NCBI RefSeq assembly: GCF_900176485.1
Contig: NZ_FWYD01000004.1
Location: forward strand, 229,965 to 293,964
DNA: 64,000 bases
Direction: 5' to 3'
Source of the DNA: Primorskyibacter flagellatus
GTDB lineage: Bacteria; Pseudomonadota; Alphaproteobacteria; Rhodobacterales; Rhodobacteraceae
The notes beneath the pieces are model-generated. The model was given only the letters and a program-made list of their open reading frames with translations. It did not search any database and was not told the origin of the DNA. Position numbers and translations under genes: made by a program. Shown piece after piece: positions 9,937-18,785 of this stretch (the stretch's first letter is position 1; the number at the start of each line of letters is the position of its first letter).

Positions 9937-10919
9937 GCTGCCGCGACCCCCTGCCCGTACAGCAAGGCCGGCTCCAGCCCGTCCAGCACCTCTGCGGGGG
10001 TTTTGGCGGTCAGGATGCAACGCCGCATCGGTGCCGCGGTTCCGGCCACATCCATGTACCAGGCCAGATGCTTGCGAGAGACACGCAGACCAAGATCTAC
10101 GCCGTAGAAGGAGAGCATTGCCTCGTAATGCCCCGCGACCAAGGCAACCAGCGCCGACCCATGCGGGATTTGCGGCGCGGGATGCCCGTGCAGCGCAGAT
10201 GCGACATGAGCCAGCAACCATGGCTGACCCTGCGCGCCGCGTCCGATCATCACCCCGTCAGCGCCCGATTGCGCCCTTGCCTGCCGGGCAGTTGCCAGAT
10301 CCACAATATCGCCATTTGCGATCACCGGGATTGCCACGGCCTGCTTGACCGCGCGGATCGCAGCCCAATCGGCGCGGCCCTTGTAAAACTGACAGCGTGT
10401 CCGGCCATGCACGGTAATCATCTGCACACCCGCACCCTCTGCCCTTCGGGCAATATCCGGCGCATTCAGACAGTCGCTGTCCCAGCCCAACCGCATTTTC
10501 AGCGTCACCGGAAGGTTAACGGCCTCCACCACCGCCTCGATCAAGCGCAGCGCTTGATCCGGGTCGCGCATCAGCGCCGAACCGGAATAGCCGCCCACCA
10601 CCTTCTTTGCGGGGCAGCCCATATTGATGTCGATGACCCGCGCGCCGTTGGCGGCGACCATCCGGGCAGCCTCTGCCATCCAATAGGCATCGCGGCCCGC
10701 CAGTTGCACAGAGGTATTGGCCCGGCCGAAACCAAGCTCTGCCTTCTCCCGAACGCCGGTCTTCGCCTGCACCATTTCCTGACTCGCCACCATCTCGCTG
10801 ACCACCAGACCCGCCCCAAAACCTGAAACCAGCTCGCGGAACGGCAGATCCGTGATCCCCGCCATCGGCGCGAGCAATATCGGGGGATCGACAGTAATAT
10901 CTGCCAGTTCGATGGCCAC
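9933..10919 (-). CDS. dusB: tRNA-dihydrouridine synthase DusB (NifR3)
   Basis: FMN-dependent enzyme that reduces uridines in the tRNA D-loop, historically nifR3 in Rhodobacter because it heads the ntrBC operon. Motifs: [18 protein letters not shown] at the N-terminus, [19 protein letters not shown] (catalytic Cys), [23 protein letters not shown] and [12 protein letters not shown] at 10919 has AAGGA seven bases upstream and gives [10 protein letters not shown]; an ATG at 11012 would add a poorly conserved tail. Its end overlaps ntrB by 4 nt. The 180-nt gap to ispDF must contain promoters for both directions. Confidence 0.95.
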   Translation of the reverse strand: MAIELADITVDPPILLAPMAGITDLPFRELVSGFGAGLVVSEMVASQEMVQAKTGVREKAELGFGRANTSVQLAGRDAYWMAEAARMVAANGARVIDINMGCPAKKVVGGYSGSALMRDPDQALRLIEAVVEAVNLPVTLKMRLGWDSDCLNAPDIARRAEGAGVQMITVHGRTRCQFYKGRADWAAIRAVKQAVAIPVIANGDIVDLATARQARAQSGADGVMIGRGAQGQPWLLAHVASALHGHPAPQIPHGSALVALVAGHYEAMLSFYGVDLGLRVSRKHLAWYMDVAGTAAPMRRCILTAKTPAEVLDGLEPALLYGQGVAAA

Positions 10920-11023
10920 TTGCTTAATCCTTGTGCAGTCACCTTTGAAGTATCGCAGCGATGCCAATACTGCAATCTCGGCGGTCCCGCCTCCGCCAAA
11001 CCGGCGCGCCACTGCTCATTTTT

Positions 11024-11051
11024 TGTGCAGTGTGACCTGAATGATTGCACA
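11024..11051. promoter_or_regulatory. Inverted repeat in dusB/ispDF divergent promoter
   Basis: TGTGCA and its complement TGCACA are separated by 16 bases between the divergent dusB-ntr and ispDF units. A further direct copy of TTGTGCAGT lies at about 10931-10939, inside the dusB leader region. The half site resembles TGCAC-type NtrC half sites, and autoregulation of this operon is known in related bacteria, but the spacing is not that of a classical NtrC site. This is a candidate operator only. Confidence 0.3.
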
Positions 11052-11099
11052 GTGCAGGGTCAGAGCCTAGACAGGCGCGACTTGGCAAAGAGGTCCGTC

Positions 11100-12239
11100 A
11101 TGCGCACAGCCGCAATCATCGTAGCCGCCGGCCGCGGCGTCCGGGCGGGTGGCCCGCTGCCCAAGCAATGGCAGACCATTGCCGGGCGCAGCGTCGCGGG
11201 TTGGACTCTTCGAGCTTTTGAAAATGCCCCCGATATAGATGAGATCGTGCTGGTCGTGCATGAGGACGATATGACCCGCGCCCGCAGCCTGCCCGAGGCG
11301 GAGGGCGTGATGCTGGTCGTCGGCGGTGCCGACCGGGCCGCGTCGGTGCGTGCCGGGCTGGAGGCTCTTGCGCCCACGCCTCCGGACCGCGTGCTTATTC
11401 ACGATGTGGCGCGCCCATGTGTGCGACAAACCCTGATTGCCGAGGTCTGTCGCGCGCTGAAGTCAGCCCCCGGCGCGGCCCCGGCATTGGCGGTCAGCGA
11501 TGCGCTTTGGACCGGCACAGAGGGCTTCGTCACCGGGGCACAGTCGCGCGACGGACTCTTCCGGGCGCAAACGCCGCAAGGCTTTCACTATGTCGCGATC
11601 CGGGACGCCCATGCCGCACGGAAAACGCCCGCCGCCGATGATGTCGAGATTGCCCGCGCCGCCGGATTGCAGGTTGCCATCCTCCCCGGCTCGGACGACA
11701 ATCTGAAGATCACAACCCCCGGAGATTTCGTCCGGGCCGAAAAACTGTTGGCAGGTCAAATGGATATCAGACTGGGGAACGGGTTCGACGTGCATCGCTT
11801 CGGCGCGGGCGATCACGTCACGCTTTGCGGGGTGCAAGTGCCCCATGATCGCGGCCTTCTGGGTCATTCCGATGCCGATGTGGGCATGCATGCAGTCACC
11901 GACGCAATTTATGGTGCGCTGGCGATGGGCGATATCGGCCGTCACTTCCCGCCATCGGATGAGCAATGGAAAGGCGCAGACAGTGCCATTTTCCTGCGCC
12001 ATGCGGTTCATCTTGCGGGCGAACACGGTTTTGCAATCGCGAATGTCGATTGCACGTTGATCTGCGAGCGGCCAAAGATTGGCCCACACGCGCCTACCAT
12101 GCAGACGGCGATGGCCGATCTCTTGCGGATCGAGGCATCACGCGTTTCGGTCAAGGCCACGACAAGCGAGCAACTTGGCTTTACCGGACGCGAAGAAGGC
12201 ATTGCCGCCCTTGCAACCGCAACACTGGTGAAAACATGA
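11100..12239 (+). CDS. ispDF: Bifunctional IspDF, MEP isoprenoid pathway
   Basis: Fusion of two non-consecutive MEP-pathway enzymes, 379 aa. Residues 1 to about 220 are IspD (MEP cytidylyltransferase: [19 protein letters not shown], then [11 protein letters not shown] and ALAVSDALW). From [15 protein letters not shown] at residue 221 it is IspF (MECDP synthase), with metal ligands in DVHRFG and [17 protein letters not shown] and the [18 protein letters not shown]-terminus. Such fusions are usual in alphaproteobacteria. ATG at 11100 follows AAAGAGG. The stop overlaps pgpA by ATGA, so ispDF-pgpA-cinA form one operon. Confidence 0.97.
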   Translation: MRTAAIIVAAGRGVRAGGPLPKQWQTIAGRSVAGWTLRAFENAPDIDEIVLVVHEDDMTRARSLPEAEGVMLVVGGADRAASVRAGLEALAPTPPDRVLIHDVARPCVRQTLIAEVCRALKSAPGAAPALAVSDALWTGTEGFVTGAQSRDGLFRAQTPQGFHYVAIRDAHAARKTPAADDVEIARAAGLQVAILPGSDDNLKITTPGDFVRAEKLLAGQMDIRLGNGFDVHRFGAGDHVTLCGVQVPHDRGLLGHSDADVGMHAVTDAIYGALAMGDIGRHFPPSDEQWKGADSAIFLRHAVHLAGEHGFAIANVDCTLICERPKIGPHAPTMQTAMADLLRIEASRVSVKATTSEQLGFTGREEGIAALATATLVKT

Positions 12240-12724
12240 ACCATATGATCGCCACCTTCTTCGGCATCGGCCACATGCGCCCTGCCCCCGGTACATGGGG
12301 CTCGCTTGCGGCGCTGCCGGTTGCATGGGCCATCATTCAGCTGACGGGGTTCTGGGGATTGGCTTTGGCCACGGCGTTGGTTTTCTGGGCCGGATACCGC
12401 GCGACCGAGGTCGAGACGCGCGGTGCCGCCAATCATGACCCGTCAGAGATCGTGATCGACGAGGTCGCGGGTCAGTGGATCGCCCTGATGCCCGTTGCCT
12501 ACGGCGCGGGCATGATGGGGGTGGACGTCTTGCGGCTTTGGCCGGGATGGATCGCCGCGTTTGTGCTGTTTCGCTTGTTCGACATCTGGAAGCCCGGCCC
12601 CATTGGGTGGGCCGACCGGCGCAACGACGCGATGGGCGTCATGCTGGACGATGTGGTTGCCGGGGTCTTCGCTGCAGTCATCACTATCGTGCTGGCAGCC
12701 GTGGCGCATGGGTTTCTGATGTGA
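12236..12724 (+). CDS. pgpA: Phosphatidylglycerophosphatase A
   Basis: Membrane phosphatase of 162 aa that converts phosphatidylglycerophosphate to phosphatidylglycerol. The N-terminal [20 protein letters not shown] and the central [13 protein letters not shown] signature of the PgpA family are present, with hydrophobic helices ([40 protein letters not shown]-like end). Its ATG overlaps the ispDF stop and its stop overlaps the cinA GTG start (ATGTGA), so expression is coupled on both sides. Confidence 0.95.
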   Translation: MNHMIATFFGIGHMRPAPGTWGSLAALPVAWAIIQLTGFWGLALATALVFWAGYRATEVETRGAANHDPSEIVIDEVAGQWIALMPVAYGAGMMGVDVLRLWPGWIAAFVLFRLFDIWKPGPIGWADRRNDAMGVMLDDVVAGVFAAVITIVLAAVAHGFLM

Positions 12725-13194
12725 CCCTTGCCGAAAAAATCCTGCAAGAAGCGGTTGCCAAAGGCCTGACAATCACCACCGCAGAAAGCTGTACCGGCGG
12801 CATGGTTGCCGCCGCGATCACCGATATCGCCGGATCATCGGCGATATTCGAGCGTGGCTTCGTGACCTATTCCAACCTTGCAAAGCAAGACATGTTGGCT
12901 GTGCGGATGCAAACGCTGGAGAGCTTTGGTGCGGTTTCAGAACCCGTGGCGCAGGAAATGGCGCTTGGTGCCCGCAACGCCGCACATGCGGATATAGCGG
13001 TCGCCATCTCGGGCATTGCCGGGCCGGGCGGGTCAGAGTTCAAGCCTGAAGGGCGCGTGTGCTTTGCCACCGTGACCGCAACGGATAGCTTCGTCGAAAC
13101 CATCGAATACGGTGCGCCTGGCCGGAGTGAGGTCCGCGCAGCCGCGCGCGATCACGCGCTGTCGCTGATCCTCAAAGCCATTCAGGCAGCCTAG
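12721..13194 (+). CDS. CinA-family nicotinamide-nucleotide amidohydrolase (PncC type)
   Basis: Stand-alone CinA C-terminal domain protein, 157 aa, the family that deamidates NMN to NaMN in NAD recycling. Hallmarks are ITTAESCTGGMVAAAITDI at the N-terminus, GFVTYSNLAKQDML, and the AISGIAGPGGSEFKPEG loop. The N-terminal MoaB-like domain of full-length CinA is absent, as in PncC/YgaD proteins. GTG at 12721 overlaps the pgpA stop and is the only good start in frame. Function follows from family; not distinguished from a competence-related role. Confidence 0.88.
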   Translation: MTLAEKILQEAVAKGLTITTAESCTGGMVAAAITDIAGSSAIFERGFVTYSNLAKQDMLAVRMQTLESFGAVSEPVAQEMALGARNAAHADIAVAISGIAGPGGSEFKPEGRVCFATVTATDSFVETIEYGAPGRSEVRAAARDHALSLILKAIQAA

Positions 13195-13303
13195 GCCGGA
13201 ACGGTGCTTTGGCGGCGATGAACGCCCTTGCATGCTTGACCTCCATGACAAGTCAGGCATTACCGACTGACCCGGAGCGGCGCTCCATCTTGCCCGATAA
13301 GCG

Positions 13304-13867
13304 TCAGGTCCATGCTTCGAATCGCTGTTCGGCTTGTGGCTGATCCTGCTGGATCTGGGCATAGCCACGCTCTGCCGCAGCGCTCAGTTCTGATGTGCCG
13401 TGATTCGACTGATCCTCTTCAGTGGGGGTGAGAACGATCGTCTTTGGTGCATTGCCGATGGATTCGATCATTGCCTGCTGCTGCGAATCGACCCGCGCCT
13501 GCGCGCGTGTCCGGATGAGTTGTGCCTCATCGGCGGAACGCTCGTCCGGTTGCACAATCTCCAGCCCGGTTGATTGCAGTTCGGACCTGTCTGTCCTCGA
13601 ACTGATTACGAGGCCGTTGCCCGTTGCCTCGTCGCCATTTGACCCGCCGGGAACGGGCGGCGTGGCAGTCGGCCCTGCGTAGCCGTTGGTCGTTCCTGTC
13701 CCTCCGCCCCTCGTGCTTGCATCCGTGTTATCGCTATCAGAGCTTTCGCTGATGGCGGGTGGTCCGCCGGATTGAGCCGTTTCTTCGGCTGGCGGTGCCG
13801 CGCCACCTGGCCCGATGGACGGGTTCAAACCCGTTCCCGAGCCAAATAGAATCTGCGTAAGTTGCAT
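13304..13867 (-). CDS. Hypothetical low-complexity protein
   Basis: Protein of 187 aa not recognised. The start at 13867 follows AGGAGA, an adequate ribosome site. The N-terminus MQLTQILFGSGTGLNPSIG leads into a Gly/Pro/Ser/Thr-rich, disordered-looking middle (about residues 15-85), then a charged half with possible helices (EAQLIRTRAQARVDSQQQA, then TIVLTPTEEDQSNHG). No signal peptide or membrane helix is evident. It stands alone between cinA (convergent) and the RatA-like gene (same strand, about 140 nt upstream). Shape is like small conserved roseobacter proteins of unknown role; no function proposed. Confidence 0.7.
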   Translation of the reverse strand: MQLTQILFGSGTGLNPSIGPGGAAPPAEETAQSGGPPAISESSDSDNTDASTRGGGTGTTNGYAGPTATPPVPGGSNGDEATGNGLVISSRTDRSELQSTGLEIVQPDERSADEAQLIRTRAQARVDSQQQAMIESIGNAPKTIVLTPTEEDQSNHGTSELSAAAERGYAQIQQDQPQAEQRFEAWT

Positions 13868-14004
13868 CTGCCTCTGTCTCCTGAAATCGTTTCGAACACG
13901 TTTATTTTTGCGTCGAAATGAGACGATATCGGGGCAGATAGCCAAGTTCCGCACATCAAGGTTAACAGAACAGGTTGTTGTGACCGCGGCAAACGGAACA
14001 GGCG

Positions 14005-14451
14005 TCAGCCGTACAGTGCCGCGGCGCGTCGCTCAAAGGCGCGGACGATGCGCTGCATCGCTTCGTTGAAAACCACACCGATTATTTTCTGAAGCACCGC
14101 GTTCTTGAACTCGAAATCCACATGGAATGTCACGTCGCAGCCGCCTTCGGCATCGGCAAAGGCCCAGTTGGATTTCATATAGCGGAACGGCCCGTCCAGA
14201 TATTCGGTGTCGATCTTCATGTCGTGGGGATAAAGGACCACACGGCTTCCAAAGCGTTCGCGGAACACCTTGAAGCTGATCACCAGATCGGCCAGCATCT
14301 CTTCGGCACCACCGCCGATGTCGTTTCGCGACCGGATGCGCGCCGCGGCACACCATGGCAGAAATTCAGGATAGGACGCCACATCGGCCACCAGATCGTA
14401 CATCTGTTGGGCGGTATAAGGCAGCCTGCGGGTTTCACTATGGGTCGGCAT
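14005..14451 (-). CDS. RatA/COQ10-type START-domain protein
   Basis: Protein of 148 aa of the polyketide cyclase/COQ10 family (also annotated as RatA toxin). It binds ubiquinone or other lipids in the COQ10 family; the E. coli homologue RatA was reported to inhibit 70S formation. Diagnostic pieces are [23 protein letters not shown] near the start (given here in two parts: [14 protein letters not shown] and [10 protein letters not shown]), [13 protein letters not shown] and [17 protein letters not shown]. The start at 14451 has GGAG eight bases before it. Divergent from hpt by about 70 nt. Which role applies cannot be told from sequence. Confidence 0.85.
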   Translation of the reverse strand: MPTHSETRRLPYTAQQMYDLVADVASYPEFLPWCAAARIRSRNDIGGGAEEMLADLVISFKVFRERFGSRVVLYPHDMKIDTEYLDGPFRYMKSNWAFADAEGGCDVTFHVDFEFKNAVLQKIIGVVFNEAMQRIVRAFERRAAALYG

Positions 14452-14522
14452 GTCGCTCCGGTTTGGGTCGTGACAGTGGCGGTGCATGTCGTATTGTGGC
14501 GCGGAAAAATCAAGGGGATATC

Positions 14523-15071
14523 ATGCCAGAGCGTCCATATGTCATCGACGAGATGATCTCTGCCAAGGCGATTGCCGCGCGGATCGAGGAATTGGCGGGT
14601 GAGATTCGTCACGAATTCGCCGATACCGACAAGCTGGTTGTGGTGGGTCTTCTGCGTGGATCGTTCGTCTTTATCGCCGACCTCGTGCGCGAATTGAACC
14701 TGCCCATCGAGGTCGACTTCCTTGAAGCATCCTCTTACGGAAACGCCATGCAATCCAGCCGGGAAGTGCGCATTCTCAAAGACTTGCGCGGTGCTATTGA
14801 AGGCCGCGACGTGCTGGTGGTCGAAGACATCGTCGATACAGGGCACACGCTTAACCACGTTTCTGGGATGTTGCGATCCCGAAACCCCGCCAGGTTGCGC
14901 ACCATCGCGCTTCTGGACAAACCCTCGCGGCGCGAGGTCGATTTCAGGTCCGACTGGATCGGTTTCGAGATCCCAGATGAATTTGTCGTGGGTTACGGAA
15001 TTGATTTTGCGCAACGCAATCGCAACCTGCCCTTCATTGGCAAGGTTCGTTTTACCGACGCCGAGGGCTGA
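14523..15071 (+). CDS. hpt: Hypoxanthine phosphoribosyltransferase
   Basis: Purine-salvage enzyme of 182 aa that makes IMP (and GMP) from hypoxanthine and PRPP. The PRPP-binding signature is [17 protein letters not shown] (about residues 99-115), preceded by [15 protein letters not shown] and followed by [18 protein letters not shown], all type I phosphoribosyltransferase features. AAGGGGA lies before the ATG. The next small gene begins one base after its stop, suggesting co-translation. Confidence 0.95.
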   Translation: MPERPYVIDEMISAKAIAARIEELAGEIRHEFADTDKLVVVGLLRGSFVFIADLVRELNLPIEVDFLEASSYGNAMQSSREVRILKDLRGAIEGRDVLVVEDIVDTGHTLNHVSGMLRSRNPARLRTIALLDKPSRREVDFRSDWIGFEIPDEFVVGYGIDFAQRNRNLPFIGKVRFTDAEG

Positions 15072-15072
15072 G

Positions 15073-15252
15073 ATGAACCCGATCTGGCTGCTGCGGTTGA
15101 CCCGATGGGCGCGCAGACCTCCGGGGCGGCGGCTTCGGATCATCGTGGGCACCGTGCTTGTCGCCGCAATCTTGCTTTGGGGAATCGAGCATTTCTTCGG
15201 CTGGCCAGAGGCCCTGACCCCGGAACGCATCCCCCGGCGCATCATGCGTTAA
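15073..15252 (+). CDS. Small single-pass membrane protein
   Basis: Protein of 59 aa, unknown. A basic N-terminus (LLRLTRWARRPPGRRLR) precedes one transmembrane helix (IIVGTVLVAAILLWGIEHFF, about residues 23-42) and a short tail ending RIPRRIMR. The ATG comes one base after the hpt stop, so it is probably translated with hpt. Similar tiny membrane proteins accompany hpt in related genomes as far as I recall; no function is proposed. Confidence 0.75.
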   Translation: MNPIWLLRLTRWARRPPGRRLRIIVGTVLVAAILLWGIEHFFGWPEALTPERIPRRIMR

Positions 15253-15454
15253 GCGCCGGGCCCCGCGCAGAACGGTCGCTTGAATTTCATCCCTACCGTC
15301 CGCCCTGCCGACACTCCGCGCAAAGCGTCGAAGGTCACGAATTTGTGCACGCATCAGTGGCGGTTCCATCTGGATCTTTGCAAGAATATTGTTGCGGTCG
15401 TGTGAAACTACATTAGCCTCAAGCCATAGTTCGCAGTTTCAAGGAGCCCGACAT

Positions 15455-15916
15455 ATGAAGAATATTGTTACCGCTACAGTGATTGCAGGCGTTCTTGCGG
15501 GATCGGCCGCGCTTGCCCAGAATGACGGATCGGCTCAGGTCAAGGCACGACAGGGTCAGATGCGTGTCATTGCGCTGAACCTGGGTGTTCTGGGTGGCAT
15601 GGCGCAGGGCAAAATCGACTACGATGCCGAAGCTGCGCAAAACGCCGCTGACTCATTGGCAGGGGTTGCGATGATCCACCAGCCGACCTTGTGGATCGAA
15701 GGCACGTCGAACGCTGATCGCGAGGGCACCAAGGCGCTGCCGGCGATCTGGGAAGACAATGCCGACTTCATGACCAAGTGGGATGCCTTTGTCACCGCTG
15801 CGAACGACATGCAGTCCGCCGCAGGCACCGGCAAGGATGCGCTTGGCCCGGCGATGGGCGGGCTTGGCGATGCCTGCAAGGCCTGCCATGAAAAGTACCA
15901 GCAATCCGACGATTAG
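15455..15916 (+). CDS. Cytochrome c' (exported, monoheme)
   Basis: Periplasmic cytochrome c' type protein of 153 aa. A Sec signal peptide (MKNIVTATVIAGVLAGSAALAQ in one run, cleaved after ALA) leads to a four-helix bundle with the single heme site CKACH only nine residues from the C-terminus, the defining c' layout. Family members bind NO and CO and protect against nitrosative stress. AAGGAG stands before the ATG. The diheme cytochrome c follows 8 nt later and is likely co-transcribed. The 200-nt upstream gap probably holds its promoter; no clear box could be assigned. Confidence 0.93.
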   Translation: MKNIVTATVIAGVLAGSAALAQNDGSAQVKARQGQMRVIALNLGVLGGMAQGKIDYDAEAAQNAADSLAGVAMIHQPTLWIEGTSNADREGTKALPAIWEDNADFMTKWDAFVTAANDMQSAAGTGKDALGPAMGGLGDACKACHEKYQQSDD

Positions 15917-15924
15917 GATACGAT

Positions 15925-16824
15925 TTGATACGTCGATTCATTAGGCTTTTGCTGCTGGCCGCGCTTGTCGCGGCCGGTTTCGCGTTCTGGATGACCCGAG
16001 CCGTTCCGCTGGACGAAGATGCGCTGGCGGGTGTCGAAGGAGATGTGGAAAACGGCCAACGCGTATTTACGGCGGCAGGCTGCGCCTCTTGTCACGCCGC
16101 CCCGGACACCAAGGGCGATGACAAGCTGGTGCTCGCGGGCGGACAGAAATTCCCGTCGAATTTCGGCACGTTCATTGCGCCCAACATCTCGCCCGATCCG
16201 ACCGAGGGTATCGGCGACTGGACAGCGGCTGAGTTCGCCAGTGCGGTGATGCAAGGCGTTTCGCCCGAGGGCCAGCATTACTACCCCGCCTTCCCTTACG
16301 GCGCTTATACCAAGATGAAAAAGCAGGATCTTGCCGATCTCTGGGCCTATATGCAGACCCTGCCCGCCTCGGACACAGCAAGTCAGCCGCATGATGTGGG
16401 CTTTCCGTTCAATATACGGCGCGCTTTGGGTGGTTGGAAACTGCTGTTTATGGATGACAATTGGGTGCTGAAAAATGCCCCGTCAGAGCAGGTCACGCGC
16501 GGCCGTTATCTGGTCGAGGCGCTGGCCCATTGCGGCGAATGCCACACCCCGCGCAACATGCTGGGTGGGATGGACACATCCCGCTGGTTGGCCGGGGCCC
16601 CCAATCCGTCCGGCAAAGGCCGCATTCCCGGAATCGCCCCCGGTGCCTTCAAGTGGACCGAAGGTGAAATCACCTATTACCTTGAAACCGGCTTCACCCC
16701 CGATTTCGACAGTGTCGGCGGGCATATGGTGGCCGTGGTCGAGAACATGGCGGAACTGACCGAAGGCGACAGACAGGCAATTGCTGCCTATCTCAAATCC
16801 GTGCCCGAGCAACCGTCAGAGTAA
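15925..16824 (+). CDS. Exported diheme cytochrome c
   Basis: Protein of 299 aa with an N-terminal hydrophobic anchor (RLLLLAALVAAGFAFWM, residues 7-23) and two c-type heme motifs: CASCH (about residue 53) and CGECH (about 206). Each lies in a cytochrome c fold with an expected distal Met (for example PAFPYGAYTKMKKQDL). It resembles the cytochrome subunits that accept electrons for membrane dehydrogenases (gluconate/alcohol/aldehyde type). The start is TTG with AGGA about six bases upstream; no ATG fits. Located directly after cytochrome c', so the two may share an electron route; partner dehydrogenase not present in the window. Confidence 0.88.
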   Translation: MIRRFIRLLLLAALVAAGFAFWMTRAVPLDEDALAGVEGDVENGQRVFTAAGCASCHAAPDTKGDDKLVLAGGQKFPSNFGTFIAPNISPDPTEGIGDWTAAEFASAVMQGVSPEGQHYYPAFPYGAYTKMKKQDLADLWAYMQTLPASDTASQPHDVGFPFNIRRALGGWKLLFMDDNWVLKNAPSEQVTRGRYLVEALAHCGECHTPRNMLGGMDTSRWLAGAPNPSGKGRIPGIAPGAFKWTEGEITYYLETGFTPDFDSVGGHMVAVVENMAELTEGDRQAIAAYLKSVPEQPSE

Positions 16825-16840
16825 TCTGGCATCGCAAAAC

Positions 16841-16877
16841 AAAAAACGGCGCCGCGATCATCGCAGGCACCGTTTTT
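16841..16877. terminator. Bidirectional Rho-independent terminator
   Basis: AAAAACGGCGCC pairs with GGCACCGTTTTT (one G-U) around a short loop. The T-run on one side and A-run on the other let it act for both the diheme cytochrome gene (plus) and lipA (minus), which converge here. Confidence 0.85.
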
Positions 16878-16895
16878 GTTGCAACCGTGCGTAAC

Positions 16896-17846
16896 TCAGG
16901 CGCGGTTCAGCTTTGCATTGCGCGCCGTTTGAAGCCGCGCAAAATCATCGCCCGCATGATAGGACGACCGCGTCAGAGGCGTCGCGGACACCATCAGGAA
17001 GCCTTTGCCATAGGCGGATTTCTCGTAGGCGGCAAATTCGTCCGGATGCACGAACCGGTCAACCGCGTGGTGTTTCGGTGTTGGTTGCAAATATTGCCCG
17101 ATAGTCAGAAAATCGATGTCTGCCGCGCGCATGTCGTCCATCACCTGCAAGACGGCCTGACGGTCCTCGCCCAGTCCAACCATGATGCCCGACTTGGTGA
17201 ACATCGCCGGATCAAGCTCTTTGACCCGTTGCAACAGCCGCAGTGAATGGAAGTACCGCGCACCGGGGCGGACTTCGGGATAAAGGCCCGGTACGGTTTC
17301 AAGGTTGTGGTTGAACACATCAGGCTTGGCGGCAACGACCGTTTCCAGAACCGACGGCGCGCATTTCAGGAAATCCGGCGTCAGAATTTCAATCGTGGTG
17401 CCGGGGCTGCGGTGCCGAATGGCGCGAATCGTCTGGGCGAAATGCTCTGCCCCGCCATCCTTCAGATCGTCGCGATCGACCGAGGTGATGACAACGTGAT
17501 TCAGTCCCAGCTTCTGCACGGCATCCGCGACCTTGCCCGGCTCGAACGCATCAAGCGTATCGGGACGCCCGGTGGCAATATTGCAGAACGTGCAGCCTCG
17601 GGTACAGATCTCGCCCATGATCATCATCGTGGCGTGACCTTGCGACCAGCATTCGCCTACGTTCGGACATCCGGCCTCTTCACAGACGGTGACAAGCCCA
17701 TGCTCGCGCATGATCTTCTGAGTGTCGGCATAGCCTTTGCCGCCCGGAGCCTTGACCCGGATCCAGGAAGGCTTCTTCGGCTGGGCATTATCCGGACGAT
17801 GCGCTTTTTCCGGATGCCGTTCGGCTGGGATATTGAGATCTCGCAC
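16896..17846 (-). CDS. lipA: Lipoyl synthase
   Basis: Radical-SAM enzyme of 316 aa that inserts two sulfurs into octanoyl-proteins to make lipoate, needed by the GcvH protein encoded at 39.6 kb and by 2-oxoacid dehydrogenases. Both iron-sulfur sites are complete: the auxiliary cluster [12 protein letters not shown] and the radical-[11 protein letters not shown], followed by [19 protein letters not shown]. The GTG at 17846 ([12 protein letters not shown]) has GGGGA upstream and an in-frame stop just before it. Confidence 0.97.
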   Translation of the reverse strand: MRDLNIPAERHPEKAHRPDNAQPKKPSWIRVKAPGGKGYADTQKIMREHGLVTVCEEAGCPNVGECWSQGHATMMIMGEICTRGCTFCNIATGRPDTLDAFEPGKVADAVQKLGLNHVVITSVDRDDLKDGGAEHFAQTIRAIRHRSPGTTIEILTPDFLKCAPSVLETVVAAKPDVFNHNLETVPGLYPEVRPGARYFHSLRLLQRVKELDPAMFTKSGIMVGLGEDRQAVLQVMDDMRAADIDFLTIGQYLQPTPKHHAVDRFVHPDEFAAYEKSAYGKGFLMVSATPLTRSSYHAGDDFARLQTARNAKLNRA

Positions 17847-18166
17847 GTTTTATTCCCCGCGAAGCTGTTTCGGGCTTCGCTTAGCATATGTATTTGCAGG
17901 GGGTAGTACCAGTCCCGCATGGCTGCCATGCAGTCGCGCCTTTGTTTTAACGAGTGCCCCCTGCATTTTCACGATGGAAATTAAGGAAAAAGCGCTTGCA
18001 CACCGTTTTGGATGCGTCTTGGGCAAGGCATCTCAACGCTTTTCCGTAGGTCTGACGGCCATGCTATCCCGCTATGCTGCAATTGCAGCATTTCCCGATT
18101 GAGGTCGGCCCTCGATCCGCGTTAGTCCTTGTCTGATTCTTTACTTAGACGATCAGGAGAGTTCCG
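17847..18166. other. Intergenic region lipA / peroxiredoxin
   Basis: About 320 bases between divergent genes with no convincing gene. It should contain both promoters. The only strong feature is the palindrome at 18074-18091, described separately; AT-richer sequence just before the peroxiredoxin (TTCTTTACTTAGA) could be part of its promoter. Confidence 0.6.
18074..18091. promoter_or_regulatory. Perfect 18-bp palindrome upstream of peroxiredoxin
   Basis: ATGCTGCAATTGCAGCAT is self-complementary over its full 18 bases and lies about 76 bp before the peroxiredoxin ATG. Length, perfect symmetry and position fit a dimeric repressor or activator operator. It is not an obvious OxyR, FNR, Fur or Irr site; the binding protein is unknown. 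Confidence 0.5.
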
Positions 18167-18718
18167 ATGAAAGCAGGCCTTCCCCTTCCGCAAGTGACCT
18201 TCCGGACACGCATTCGGGATGAGTCGGTTGACGGTCCTAACCCGTTTCGCTGGCAGGACATGACCACTGCCGACTATTTCGCAGGCAAGCGCGTTGTGCT
18301 TTTCTCGTTGCCTGGCGCGTTCACGCCGACATGTTCGACCTATCAACTGCCCGGCTTCGAGAACAACGCCGAAACTTTCGCCAATTTCGGCATTGACGAG
18401 ATTTACTGTCTTTCGGTGAACGACAGTTTCGTGATGAATAAATGGGCCGAAAACCAGGGGTTGAAAACCGTGAAGGTCATCCCGGACGGATCCGGCGAAT
18501 TCACCCGCAAGATGGGCATGCTTGTCGAAAAGTCCAACCTGGGCTTCGGCATGCGCAGCTGGCGCTATGCCGCGATTGTCAAGGACGGCAAGGTCGAAAC
18601 CTGGTTCGAAGAGCCCGGCATATCCGACAATCACGCCGAAGACCCCTATGGTGTGTCCAGCCCGGAAAACCTGCTGGAGTATCTTCAAAAGGAAGCGGCG
18701 GGAATCGCTGCCGAATAA
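18167..18718 (+). CDS. Peroxiredoxin (Prx5/AhpC-TSA family)
   Basis: Thiol peroxidase of 183 aa that reduces hydroperoxides. The catalytic centre GAFTPTCSTYQLPGFE carries the peroxidatic Cys (about residue 52), with the conserved Arg in FGMRSWRYA and the WFEEPG segment of the Prx5 subgroup. Only this one Cys context and YCLSVNDSF are seen, so resolution may be by glutathione or glutaredoxin. AGGAG lies before the ATG. A terminator follows, and the 18-bp palindrome upstream is a candidate control site. Confidence 0.93.
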   Translation: MKAGLPLPQVTFRTRIRDESVDGPNPFRWQDMTTADYFAGKRVVLFSLPGAFTPTCSTYQLPGFENNAETFANFGIDEIYCLSVNDSFVMNKWAENQGLKTVKVIPDGSGEFTRKMGMLVEKSNLGFGMRSWRYAAIVKDGKVETWFEEPGISDNHAEDPYGVSSPENLLEYLQKEAAGIAAE

Positions 18719-18736
18719 TCCGCAATACCCGGATAG

Positions 18737-18775
18737 AAAAACGCCGCTGCTCTGATCGGGGCAGCGGCGTTTGCA
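18737..18775. terminator. Hairpin terminator after peroxiredoxin
   Basis: AAACGCCGCTGC pairs with GCAGCGGCGTTT around TCTGATCGGG. The A/T ends allow it to stop transcription from both the peroxiredoxin gene and the converging DUF6456 gene. Confidence 0.85.
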
Positions 18776-18785
18776 TGTTTGGCGC

